Origin: Dichetophora obliterata
Taxonomy: Eukaryota; Arthropoda; Insecta; Diptera; Sciomyzidae
Direction of reading: 5' to 3'
Assembly (NCBI GenBank): GCA_963920525.1
Contig: OY986438.1
Span: forward strand, 187,594,388 to 187,658,387
DNA: 64,000 nt
Shown piece by piece: positions 10,120 through 20,836 of this stretch (position 1 is its first letter; every line of letters begins with the position of its first letter). The translations under genes and the position numbers were made by a program. The notes under the pieces are model-generated. The model worked only from the letters and a program-made list of their open reading frames with translations. It had not been told where the DNA came from and ran no database searches.

Positions 10120-11725
10120 ACGCAAAGAAAAAATAAAAAATATAACTACAAATTTTTTGTCCATACAAATGAAGTGCAAATATCCACTGAACGCGATGTA
10201 GAAACTGCGATTCCCATATACTATATACTTAAACGTTTTGGAAAAAGTTACCTAAAGACAATATTTTTGGGACAATTATCAGTTTTCGTTCATTCAATCG
10301 ATGTAAAATCGATGTAAAAGTTTTTTGGCACAATTAAGTTTATTTCTTGATTAATCTATCACTTCATTTATGAAATTTTTCAATGAAATTTGAAAAAAAG
10401 AACATTGTTTCTTGGGCAAAGTATTTGTTCATTGAGCTTATAAGCTTGTTGCATTAGTTGAATGAATTTGTTCTCTGAAGCTTAGAATTATTTTCTTGAT
10501 TTTAAAAAACGATTTTTTGGCTGTAGATAAGATAAACATAACTTTATGAACGTTTTTCATTGGCGTTAAAATTTGTGCACTTGCTGAAAGAATAGCTGCA
10601 TGGAACCAATGCAATCGAAAGTTGGAACATTTTCAATGAATGATGTATTCATTCAAAGAACTGTTTTGTGTTTTTATGTACATTTTTGTTCAGTGTAGGT
10701 ACAGGTAAAGCAGGAGAGGATGCTTTAAGTTTTTATCATCCATGTGTGTGTGTGTTTTGTTTCAAAATCTGCTGGCAGTTGTTGGAAATTCTTGAACTTT
10801 GCAACTGATATTTCCCCCAAAAGCCTCAAGCAGTTATGTTTAAGTTGGATTTCTTAGATTTCTGAAGCCGCTTCTCGACTCTGTTTATATTTGGTTTGAG
10901 GGCAAAAGTAATGTGTAGGTATATTTTTATTTTTGCATAAACATTAGAATATAAATTGGCCTTGAGCTCTTGTTTTGATTCAATTAAAATTTAACTTGAA
11001 ATTTGAGTGTGCATGAGTGGGTGTATGAATAATTGTGAGCTTAAAAGCGAACATTGCTTTAAGTTGCTTGAAACATTCATTTTATTATATTCTCGTTTTG
11101 TCTTAAACACTCTCTGTCTGGACCATGTTTTAATTTTTCGGTTATCTACTTTTGCTATTCCCAAATGCATACCACGTTTGTTTGCTAATAACTCATCTGA
11201 TCGCCCTCAAGCAGATTAGAATTTTTTTTTCCTTTCATTTCGTAAAGCTAGCTACTCGGTTCATTTACATTCGTGGTTTATTCAACTTCTCGTTTGCAAC
11301 ATTAATAATGCCCAGTCTATGTCTATTTGTCGGTCTCATTTCTAACCGTTGTCTTCTTGTTTCCCTCTAACGCTTTCTCGCTCTGACTCTTGGCCTTTCA
11401 TTTGTGTAGAATCTTTCAGTCACATGCAAATTGTGAATAACTCTACTTGTTAAGGGCCTCGAGCTTTCAGTTTACCAGGTCCAAATAAATAACCAATGTG
11501 CGCCATTTGCAGGAAATGCACAAAGTATATTTATAAGCATTCAACTATACTGTGAAATAGAGATGCCAGACTAGTAAATGTTTTTGCTTACATTTTTTAA
11601 GGTAATCTCGTTCAAAGACCTTGAGACCAAGTCTTTTCGTAGTTAAATATAAGTTATTAGAATTTACATACAAATTTTCTACACTGTTAAATAAAATCTT
11701 TTATATACCTGAATAATATACCATA
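10120..11725. other. Unannotated DNA
   Basis: There is a short TG run at 10743-10754. Open frames at 10087-10317, 11007-11219 and 11152-11370 show no recognisable motif. I see nothing else. Confidence 0.35.
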
Positions 11726-12244
11726 CAATTTGATCACATCTGTCACTTGAGCAATAAAATTCTGGGCTGTAATATTTTGAGTTATTTAAATGCTAGAAAC
11801 TGTATTTTTTTACACAATTTAATATATTCACAAACAACTAATTACTTATTTGTGAAACTCCAATTCTGCAGATCTAATAGAAATTTCAACCTTAAAATAC
11901 CAGTTTATAATTATTTGAATTCCAATAGATTATTTTTTGTGAACGCCATCAGATTGTGGAATACGTTGCCTTATGGAATCAAAATAATTCGAAATAAACA
12001 TATCTTTAAGCATGAAATTCTCAAATTCTTTTCTTAAATCTCTTGTCTATCACTTTTAATCTAAATAAAATATAATTAGCAGCTAAGTCTACATTTAATT
12101 CATTTATAATACATTGTTAAGTTAGCTTTAATTTTCATTCATGGTATTAAAAACTGTTGTTATCATGTCATACTTAGTGCATTTATAAGACTCTGTCTTA
12201 CATGTCGACATTGTTCCTTTAAATAAATAAATAAATAAATAAAT
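11726..12244 (+). mobile_element. 5'-truncated CR1/Jockey-type retrotransposon, 3' end
   Basis: The open frame at 11747-12037 matches, by eye, the last ~95 residues of the retrotransposon at 26394-30815: CNILSYLNARNCIFLHNLI, then LNSNRLFFVNAIRLWNTLP and a final KHEILKFFS. The 3' untranslated region shares ATAAGACTCTGTCTTA with that element and ends in (AAAT)n at 12218-12244. It is too short to be functional. The target duplication was not resolved. Confidence 0.8.
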
Positions 12245-13940
12245 ACAGTGACGAACAATACTATACGAATAACTAAAAAAAAACAACTAGGTTTAACTTA
12301 AATTATCTATTTAATTTATTCAAAATAAAAGAGCACAAATAAAATCGTTATAAATCTAGCAACTAGTAAAACACAAAAATCCAAGTAAAATCTATATATC
12401 ATACAAAAAAGAATTTTTGATGCCAAGCTTTTTATACCTTGTGATTGGTTTGAAATCTCCAAAAAGACACTGTTTTCTTAGAATTGATGTTGCTTTTCCT
12501 TGTATCTATTGCAACAAGAAAATTTAATATTAAAAATATTTTTTTGCACGCCTTGAGTATCGAACTCATACCCCTTTGATGGATAGTTCTACACGCTACC
12601 CAAAAACCCAAAATCCTTTGTTACGCCAAGCGGTTCATTCAATATTAAGTATTAACTTAAGCTATGTTGCAGCAGATCATAATTATCTTTTAAAAGGTTT
12701 GTGTACTGGCTATCCTACATTTCCTACATATTTAGCAGATATCCAATCAACAAAAGTAGCAAAAAATAACAAAGATGTTGCTTCTTACTACACCTTGTCA
12801 TCAGCATCGTTAAGTAGGTTTTTATTTTTTTGTTGATGGGAATTCGTTCTTTTTATCACATATTTTTTTATTTTTTTTTTTGCATAGCCAGAATGTTTTG
12901 CGTTAACAACCGAGTACAAGAGCATTAACAAATGATTTTTCCAAGTGACAAAAAAAAGATGACTTAAATTGCTATGGAGTTAAGTAACGAAGGCATGACA
13001 TCGGCAAAGCATCTTAAATTGGAATATGTCAGTATATCTGAGCAGAGAAAATTTTTTGCTGCAGTTTCAAAAATTGGATTGTAAAATGTTTTGTAAAAAT
13101 GATATGGTCACTTTAACAATTTTTTTTTGATAAATTTAATTTACGAATGATGAACGATCAAAATATTTGTGCAACACCTTTAGAGACAACTATTGGTGCA
13201 GTATTTGCTAAATATATTGTTGACATTACATCATTAATATAAGTTTGCTATTTCATTTATCATAAAATTATTAAGTTTTAGCAATCGAATAAATACATGA
13301 ATAAACCTATATTTCATAATTAAACTTCAGTAATAATAATTGAAAATATTTACAAAAATACATAATTCAAAATCAATGTAACATGTAACAAAATAAAATA
13401 TTAATGAAATGTTATAAAATTTGCTGGTGTGAATACAAACGTATCTTTTTTGAATAAAAACTATGGTGTTTTGAATTTAAAAATTATTTTATTAAAATTA
13501 TTATTAAATTATCAAATCTGTGAAACTGCTGGAAAGCTTTACTTCTCTCGTGTGTCCAACGACGCACCTGTTTTTTTTTTTATGTATGCAACGTCTGAAC
13601 ACTTATGCCCGTCTGCTGGCAGTGCATGTTTTCACACATTTAGTATTTCGAATAACCACCTCTTACTTTTAACGACATTGCGACTAATTTTTTGTCATGC
13701 GAGTAAGACTCATTCCGCGTTCCGTAAGGCACAATGGGGGACTTGATTTAGTCTTCGATGTGTCCTTCTACACTGAAGATAGAGTGCGAAGTAGGAGTTG
13801 GTATATAGTCAGAGAAACTGGGCATTTTAATTTTTTTTTTTATTTCTCATAAAGATCAAAGCACCAATACAAAGCCTTAATTAAGCCTTAAGTCACAAAT
13901 CAAAGCCTTCAAAGTAAAGGGATAGATTATTAGAGGAAGA
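12245..13940. other. Unannotated DNA with a weak tRNA-like sequence
   Basis: On the minus strand at about 12545-12600 there is GGGTAGCGTGTAGAAC and, 30 bp on, GAGTTCGATACTC. These resemble box A and box B, but I see no second copy here. Open frames at 12576-12836 and 13429-13746 are not recognised. Confidence 0.3.
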
Positions 13941-14246
13941 ATTGATTGGAACCGTACGTGAATTATAGATTAGGCGGAACAAACGTGAAAGGCTGTTTGA
14001 ATTGCCTATAACCGAGACTAGTGTTATGCCTTTACCTCGGCAAGCATTTCTAGCCCTCAGTTGTTCCTGTCCTTTAATTCCACATTTTCCACATTTTCCA
14101 CAATTTACTTGTGGATCTTTTGTTTCAATAATTCTTAAATGAAGTAAGGAACAAAAAAAGCGAAAAGAACCATGCCCAAACCCGAATTCGAACCAGAGGC
14201 CTCTGAGTTGATAGTCTAATACACTCCTCACTAAATTGCAAAGCCC
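13941..14246 (-). mobile_element. SINE family B, copy 1 (tRNA-related)
   Basis: About 300 bp matching 42127-42416 along its length, including a shared CCCTCAGTTGTTCCTGT and AAAGCGAAAAGAACCATG. On the minus strand the head near 14240-14185 has TTAGTGAGGAGTGTATTAG followed by box B-like GGTTCGAATTC. Long open frames across it are shadows. No target duplication was found; the tRNA origin is inferred from the box spacing. Confidence 0.68.
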
Positions 14247-14679
14247 AACTAGCAGATTCAGACAGCGTCTTCCAAGTCGATCTTTTAGCGATAGAAGAAA
14301 CTTGTCTCGCCAATACCAATAAGAAGAGTCAATACCTATCACCTTAGTGCAGCTGTTTTGACGGATAACAAAGCTGGTTTAAAGCATTAAAGCTTTAGCT
14401 GCGATCAGTACCGGCTCCAAGCTCGTTAGGCAGTGTAAGAGTGAACTGGCCCGGCTAAGTCACCAACTAAACATTACCGTAATCTGGGTTCCCGGCCATA
14501 GGAACATATATGGTAATGTAAAGGCGGATGAACTAGTTAGGCGGGGTTCCTCTTTTGACGTTTCGAAGGCTGAGAAGAGCAGAACCAGTCGCAGTTCTAC
14601 TGAGCACCGTAAAGGGTGAAATCCACGTTTACTACTTGGCCCAAGCCAAACTTCAACATTTCAAGGAAATTAAATTATA

Positions 14680-15527
14680 GACACGAAAAATTTTGGTCAA
14701 TCGAAAACGGTTATAAAAAAAAATATGCAAGTTATTTTAAAATTTTTTATTTTATTTTGTACTTTATTAAGTGCACTTGAGTAATGTATAAAACAAATAT
14801 CAATTCTCTTTATTATAAACAAAATGGCGTAACTTAGAGTTGATTTTAATTTAAATGCACCTGCGACTCCTCCTCTCTTTGATGCAGTATAAAACTCAGC
14901 GCCTTGAATTTGACTAAAGTCCGCTTTTACGTAAGTCTCGTCGTCCATAACCACACAATCAAATTTATAAATGGCTTTGTTGTATAATTTTCGTGCCCGT
15001 GTTTTAGCAATCTTATTTTGTTTGTCTTTTCGATTCGGTGCTACAATTTTCTTATACGACCGTAAACCAACACTTTGGCGTACTTTTTAAACGTAAGCCT
15101 TTGATATATGCAATTTTTTTGCTTCATCTCGTAAAGACAGTTCAGGATTTTATTTCTGAATAAAGACACAACTTCCTTGACCTTTGACTGCGGCACAAAT
15201 CCTTTTATTCTTTCACTTCCAGGTCTTCGTTCCACTGACAAGGTCTCATTACACTTTTTAAAAGCATATGTCACTGTACTTTTCAGACAATTTAAAGACT
15301 TTGCTATGTCAATATGCAATTTAAAGAATTGCATATTTTTTTGCGCACAATTTTTTCCGAAAGCTCACACTTCAACGAACACATTTAAAAGTATGTTTAA
15401 AAAATACAGCAAGTAAATATACAGAAATGATAATAACAAGCTCAAAAAAATGTGTATACATATTTTTGTTTATCGTTAATTTTACGCGAATAATGACCAA
15501 GCACTAACGATTAGTTTTTTCGTGTCC
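14680..15527 (-). mobile_element. Decayed Tc1/mariner-superfamily element
   Basis: Inverted ends GACACGAAAAA at 14680-14690 and its complement ending near 15526. The left end follows TA. It is nested in the RNase H retrotransposon tail and has a minus-strand transposase remnant. The 11-bp end match is short, but it sits exactly where the host element is broken. Confidence 0.65.
14697..15334 (-). pseudogene. Tc1/mariner-type transposase remnant
   Basis: Minus-strand translation begins with a helix-turn-helix-like region (IAKSLNCLKSTVTYAFKKC) and, after a one-base frameshift near 15045, continues with KIVAPNRKDKQNKIAKTRAR. It then reaches the first catalytic motif MDDETYVKADF and KRGGVAGAF. 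The downstream second and third catalytic residues are missing: sequence after about 14830 no longer resembles transposase. It is an inactive N-terminal half. Confidence 0.68.
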
Positions 15528-15910
15528 ATTCTTTATGGCCAGTTTACAATCTAGGCAGAACTCAGTAGATGCTCTGAAGATATCGAAATGACACGACTAG
15601 AATTACGGCTATTATTACGGGTCACTAGTGCATCGGAGTAGACACCGAAAAAATCGGACTGCCCTTCAACACCCACTGTCACAGCTGTGACGACTCAAAC
15701 GAGAAAGAAACATCGACATACTTCTTTTGACCTCACCAGGACTAGATTAAGAGTGCTAGGTAAGCCCTGCTTTAGCAATCTAGACGAGCTCTCAACAGCA
15801 AAAATCAACAATCTTCTAACGTCCATTAACCACACTGGATGGTTAAAAACGAACAGTACAATACTCGTTCTACTTACCAGAGGTTATGGTTTGAACACGG
15901 CGCACTAAAG

Positions 15911-16210
15911 CTACTTGGATTCAACTTGTACTTGTAGCATCGCCATTTAAATCAACCAACAAAGGCTCGTTCCCAAAGATATTCATAGCCTTTGGAGGAT
16001 TTTATTCCGCGAATATTTTTCTTTATGGAATGGATCCAAGTTGTTTTGAGTAGACTTATATCAGGAGAGGGCGCAGGTCAATCCGAAAGATTGATCCCAT
16101 TTGCATTGAACCACCCCTTTGTTATTTTATCTATGAACCTATCATTATCCTGCATTAAGATATCATCGTGCTTCTGTTCTGCCTCAAATATATTCAAGCT
16201 AAGAACTTTT
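15911..16210. other. Unannotated spacer
   Basis: I recognise nothing; this is moderate-complexity DNA between the retrotransposon tail and the hexamer array. Confidence 0.35.
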
Positions 16211-16697
16211 GCTTTAACTGTCACTGTAACTGTAACGGTAACTTTAATTTTAACTTTAACTTTAACTTTTACTTTTACTTTAACTTTAACTTTAACTTTA
16301 ACTTTAACTTTAACTTTAACTTTAACTTTAACTTTAACTTTAACTTTAACTTTAACTTTAACTTTAACTTTAACTTTAACTTTAACTTTAACTTTAACTT
16401 TAACTTTAACTTTAACTTTAACTTTAACTTTAACTTTAACTTTAACTTTAACTTTAACTTTAACTTTAACTTTAACTTTAACTTTAACTTTAACTTTAAC
16501 TTTAACTTTAACTTTAACTTTAACTTTAACTTTAACTTTAACTTTAACTTTAACTTTAACTTTAACTTTAACTTTAACTTTAACTTTAACTTTAACTTTA
16601 ACTTTAACTTTAACTTTAACTTTAACTTTAACTTTAACTTTAACTTTAACTTTAACTTTAACTTTAGCTTTAACTCTAACTTTAACTTTAACTTTAA
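16211..16697 (+). repeat. Hexanucleotide (CTTTAA)n array
   Basis: About 390 bp (16275-16665) is uninterrupted CTTTAA (about 65 units). Degenerate edges with CTGTAA, CTTTTA and CTCTAA run from 16211 to 16697. All frames on both strands remain open (Leu-Thr, Asn-Phe, Lys-Val and Lys-Leu dipeptides) purely because of the period. It differs from the common insect telomere unit TTAGG. Confidence 0.97.
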
Positions 16698-17547
16698 CCA
16701 AAGAAAAACTTTAATCAAAAGGAGCAATTTTGACACCATGCTAAATATGTTTAAAAAAATTACAAAAATTAAAGAGCTGGTAACCCTAGAAATAACCACC
16801 CAATACAGGTATACAATGTTTCCTCATTGGCCTTGTCTATAACACTTATTCATTCATCCATCAGACATGTCCGAAACACATGAACCGCGTTTGCTATGAT
16901 TGTCACGTAGCTTCTATCTCCATCTTATTGTTCTGCGAACTATATTTTTGTCAGTTGAAAAGCAGTACTTGTGGCTGCTCAGACTATCGAGACCAGATAA
17001 CTCCCACAACGCATCCTATTCATCAAACCTTAGCAACTTATTCACCTGCTAGATATTCGAAATTAAGTAAGAATTTTTGTTATTCATCCGTCTGTTTGTG
17101 CTGTTTTGCCTCTGGCTCATTCAAAATCTCAAATTTTGTGTCAGGTTGTGGTTGCACTGGTCTGAGGGTGCCATTGTGTCTGGTTTATGGTAGCTGCAAA
17201 TAACCACTTAAATACATCTATTTTAATTGAACTTGCATCTATTGCAGAGTGTACGAAGCAAGACTTCGATTACTAGTTCTTAATTAAACAGTATCATCCT
17301 GTAGGCTATATTATTGGAAACGATTCACATGCACACAAGTTATTGATATGTGTGTTATAGAATATTTAGCCGAAAATTGACAGGTAAATGTAGAAGTTTC
17401 AAAATCTAGAAAAATTGTTGGTTGAAATTGTAAAATAATAGTAAAAAGGCTACTTTTTCGTGTTATATTGCATAGTCATAAAAAGTTGTACAAAGTTTAA
17501 GAATTTTTTGAAAACATTCCCACTAAGCTTGATTTTCAGTGCCAAAA
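16698..17547. other. Unannotated DNA
   Basis: The frame 16880-17203 (107 codons) has no recognisable motif. Nothing else seen. Confidence 0.3.
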
Positions 17548-17873
17548 TGGAAGAAAACAAATTAAAATCTGCGATTTATTGAAGATGACATTAAAAAGCA
17601 AGATATTGGCTCATATGAATATGAATAAATTTGAACGTATGCTTCTTGAAAAGGACGAAAAACCAGCAGTGTGATCGCAGAAGGCTCTGGCGCTCACAAA
17701 GGGTATTTCTATAACAAAGCAACATATTGTACACCAGTTGAACAATGCGAAGGCATGAGTGAAGTCCAAAACCGATAGCAACAAAACAGGTAACCGCAAA
17801 AGCGTTCTAAACTCTGATAAAAAGTTGTTCTTAGAGAATCTGGGAAATGAAGAAAACCCCAAGAGTGTTTAAA
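17548..17873 (+). pseudogene. Unidentified decayed coding relic
   Basis: An ATG in good context (CAAAATGG) at 17540s follows an acceptor-like TTGATTTTCAG. Shortly after it the frame shifts, and a long stretch with protein-like composition continues to TAA at 17871: KFERMLLEKDEKPAV, stop, SQKALALTKGISITKQHIV, HQLNNAKA, stop, then RKSVLNSDKKLFLENLGNEE. A consensus donor AGGTAAGTA lies at about 17884. Two in-frame TGA codons and one frameshift make it non-functional. I do not recognise the family; a transposase N-terminus or a dead host exon are both possible. Confidence 0.3.
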
Positions 17874-18690
17874 GTCAAGTGTAGGTAAGTATTTATACAT
17901 TTCTTGATAGAAAATAACTCATAAAACTTCAAAATTTAAATGCTGTTTCTGATCGAGTTGTGTGTGCTTATGAGCTTGCAGCCATACAGCTCAATGCAAG
18001 CCAAGAAGTGGGGGAAAAAATCTAACTTCAACCAATAAATATTTGTCTCAGCTGTTGAAAGACAATCTGAATGCATGCTTAATATTTTCCAAACTTGCTC
18101 AGAGAAATTAGGTGTGGGGTTGCTCGAGAAACAGATTTCGAATCACGCTACATCACTTAAAATGTATGCATATATTACTATAAATAAAATAAAAACATTG
18201 TTGAAAGAATTACCGTACTAATAATACCAAATGAAAAAATAAAACAAAATATATATCGGGGCGTATGAGTAACTTTTAAATGAATATTTAGCTATTAGCC
18301 CATTATTATTAACCTCAACCTCAACTCATAATTTCACTTTTCGCGCAAATATGGTAACTATTTATGTATTCAGATAACTAAATAAGAAAGTTTATCTATT
18401 TATGTTCAAGTAATAATTTTTAGTGAGCTTAAATTTTAATACAAGAAAACCACTTATCAATTGGAAAGTATAAACATTTGAAAAAGTTCAATAGGTAAGT
18501 TTAAAAACAAAGATATTAAAAATGTTTATTAATTAAAAATATTTGTATAGGATTAAAAAAGAGAATAAATTTTTTTTTAAGGTAAGCAAATAATTTTAAG
18601 GTAAGTTTATAATATTAAAATTAGTGCACATTTACAGCTAGTTACTTTAAAATAAAAATATTTAATTAAAAATATTAAAATTAGTTTTTA
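17874..18690. other. Unannotated A+T-rich DNA
   Basis: Low GC, with many AATATTAAAATTAG-like short repeats at 18480-18690. No gene recognised. Confidence 0.35.
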
Positions 18691-18742
18691 ACAACTTCAA
18701 TACATTAAAAGATAAAACTTCAAGAAAAGTAACTTCAATACA

Positions 18743-19584
18743 TGTTAATGTTAATGTTAATGTTGTGTGGTGGAGATGCGTTCTGCGACTTAAATCAGAT
18801 CTATTGTACCTCCTTCTCAAAGCTCCGCTGGGTTTGCGGATTACAGCATTTCATCCAGCCCTATTTCTCTAATGAATTTGAGAATATTCTTAGGTTCAAG
18901 GGATCAAACCTGCTCTAGACTCAGCTCATAGTTCCCCAGTGCTAGTTTACGTCTGTGAAGCCACGGCGTCGCAGTTTGTAAGTAGGTGTATTGGAGTCTC
19001 CTCAGCTTCTTCACAGAAACGGCAGTTACTATCGGTCTCTATTCACAATTTCATCAGGTGGTATTTGAGTTTACAGTGTCCTGTAAGGAACCCCGTTATA
19101 ATCCTGAGCTTCGGTTTGCCTAAGCTTATGCACAATTTTGCTCTTCGAGTGTTTGGAGGAGCAATTTGGATTGTCTTAGCTTTGGGAGGCTTTTCCAGAG
19201 GTTTGAACGTTTGTACCTCTCCTCCCTTCTTAGTTCTTCTTTTATAGAATGTGTGCCCAATCCGCAGAATGGTTCTGGTCTTATAAATTTTGTGGCTACA
19301 CCCTGTCGCGCTAGACCATCGGCTTCTTCATTACCCTGTATTCCTTTGTGTCCTGGGACCCAAAGTATAGTAACAGTGTTATTTTTGCCTAGTTCGTTGA
19401 GTTTTGTTAGGCATTCCCATGTTATTCTCGATAATATCTCACAGGAAACTAATGCTTTGATTGCTGCTTGGCTGTTTGACATCACAACTATATCCTGACC
19501 TTTGTATTTACGGTCCAGATTGAATTGTGCACACAGCTGTATTGCTAGGATTTCCGCTTGGAAGATACTGGGTGTTGTCCCCAT
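18743..19584 (-). mobile_element. 5'-truncated RNase H-type non-LTR retrotransposon
   Basis: The minus-strand 3' end has a (CATTAA)n tail at 18743-18763. The coding part is an RNase H domain followed by a Cys-rich motif near 19005 (NCRFCEEAEETPIHLL). ACTTCAAT(A/C)CAT flanks both sides (about 18731 and 19585), and a longer relative, including GATAAAACTT, recurs at 18694-18720. This suggests a target duplication beside an older local duplication. It was truncated at the 5' end by ordinary incomplete reverse transcription. Confidence 0.72.
19126..19584 (-). pseudogene. Retrotransposon RNase H domain, Asp-to-Asn substituted
   Basis: The 152-codon frame holds the RNase H core in order: QAEILAIQLCAQ (catalytic Glu), MSNSQAAIKAL where most families have S-D-S, VTILWVPGHKGIQGNEEADG (His and final Asp). 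The Asn at the second catalytic position should abolish metal binding, although a single transition could explain it. The frame ends in EEQNCA, and the Cys-rich tail continues in a shifted frame. In the parent element this domain removes RNA from the RNA:DNA hybrid during target-primed reverse transcription. Confidence 0.78.
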
Positions 19585-19771
19585 ACTTCAATCCATTTAA
19601 AGATAAAACTTAATTCATTATTAAAATTTATTTATTTTAAAAAACCTTTTGAGGACCATAAGCTTTTGGGAAATTTTCTTTTGGAATCTTGGCATTAACA
19701 AAGCTAATTGAGATCCAACTAAGGCAAAAATACACAGAAAAAGAAAAAAGTTTTTTCCATTATGTAGTTTT

Positions 19772-20680
19772 TTAATGTGACATATATGTCCCTATGGTCC
19801 TTATGGGAGCCAAAAAATCTTGTTTTTATTTTACATTGGTTGTTAGTGTTTTTTTCAAAGATATTTACATTTTTCTTGTAAAATTGTACTTATAATAATA
19901 AATTATGTCTGATGATGGTAGTCTGCAAAAAAATTTACTATTATTTGTGCAACAAAGATGCACCTTATATGCATTGCAATAGTTGTCAGTGCGATTTTCA
20001 ACCTTTTTTTTAGAGCAATGGACACATTTATTTTTTATGTCGCCTTTGAGCATAGATTGCGATATATTTAACTTCTTGTCAGTAGCATTTTTTGATTTCT
20101 GAAATGTTTGATATCCACTTGCTTGCATAAATTATTCACCAAACAAATTTGTTGCAACCAATCGTCTGTAGTCAAGAGAGCTCAGCTGCGACCCTTCCAC
20201 AAGATTTTTTGCTGTACATTCGATATAAATCACAAAGGCATTGTTCACGCTTATATCAAACAAATCAAAAAATAACCGAAGATAGTATTTAATTTTAGAT
20301 TTACAGTCTAGTTCATAGAAAGTCTTGCGTTGATCCATCAAATCTACAGCTCCCATATTTTTTTTGTAGTAAGTATTGGCTTTCGGGATGCAAAGACAAA
20401 ATTTACATTGGCTTTCGGGATACAAAGACAAACGCGAAGTAAACATGGCATATATAATTATATTAAAATAACCATGTTATAAGCGCTATAAAAATTATTT
20501 GTTTAGTTGAATAAGTGTAGAAAAGGCCAGTGAAGCAATCTGTCTCAGTCAACATGAACACCAAAATAAAAACAAAACTGTTTGGAAACGGTTTTGTCGC
20601 AATGAGCTACTGACCTTATATTCAAATTCTTCAAAAGCAAAATTACCGTTGACGACCATAGGGACACCTGTGTCCCTTTT
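19772..20680 (-). mobile_element. piggyBac-like element remnant
   Basis: The left end has TTAA (19772-19775) followed by TGTGACATATATGTCCC and TATGGTCC. Toward the right, GACCATAGGGACACCTGTGT and CCC (about 20653-20676) form its inverted counterpart with 16 of 20 or more matches. The GGGACA..TGTCCC palindrome in both ends is typical of some piggyBac families. The interior encodes only the C-terminal part of the transposase. No TTAA is visible at the right end, so that border is approximate. Confidence 0.65.
19865..20446 (-). pseudogene. piggyBac transposase C-terminal fragment
   Basis: Minus-strand translation shows KNMGAVDLMDQRKTFYELD and KSKIKYYLRLFFDLFDISVN, the hallmark YNxxMGGVDxxDQ...Y block around the last catalytic Asp of piggyBac. 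After an in-frame TAA (20132-20134) the same frame continues with the Cys-rich C-terminal domain (NKCVHCSKKK...DNYCNAY...HLCC...FFC). One zinc ligand is replaced, CNAY instead of Cys-x-x-Cys. The N-terminal two thirds are gone. A 32-bp direct duplication (TTGGCTTTCGGGAT at 20376 and 20408) precedes the conserved block and shifts the frame. Not functional. Confidence 0.85.
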
Positions 20681-20836
20681 ATTTTTTTTTCAAAATTCTC
20701 ATATGGTTGTTACAAAACTATAAACAAAGCTTATAAGAATCGATAGAATATTGTCTATTTAAACTAAATTTTTGAATTTTTTTAAAAAAAATTTCTTTGG
20801 TCCACTAAATAAAACAGTTTCAAAAGTCCACTTATA

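Larger units (their letters stand above)
14346..15910 (+). pseudogene. Non-LTR retrotransposon RNase H tail, interrupted
   Basis: First part, 14346-14650: translation gives TDNKAG (catalytic Asp region), LNITVIWVPGHRNIYGN and ADELVRRG. These are the RNase H domain landmarks of R1/LOA/I-group elements. Second part, 15528-15910: continues with LWPVYNLGRTQ, IGVDTEKIGLPF and a Cys/His cluster HCHSCDD, the usual C-terminal motif after RNase H. A Tc1/mariner relic (14680-15527) separates the halves at the expected colinear point. Stops and frameshifts are present in both parts. Confidence 0.72.

Noticed and set aside
12545..12605. tRNA-like box A and box B on the minus strand
   Set aside because: Only one copy is seen, no cloverleaf could be drawn with confidence, and it has no target duplication.
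13893..14342. 149-codon minus-strand frame with CGKCGKCG-like repeats
   Set aside because: It runs through SINE B. The copy at 42127-42416 breaks the same frame, so coding conservation is absent.
16078..16842. Long open frames of Leu-Thr, Asn-Phe, Lys-Val and Lys-Leu dipeptides
   Set aside because: They are automatic products of a 6-bp repeat without stops; there is no evidence of a gene.
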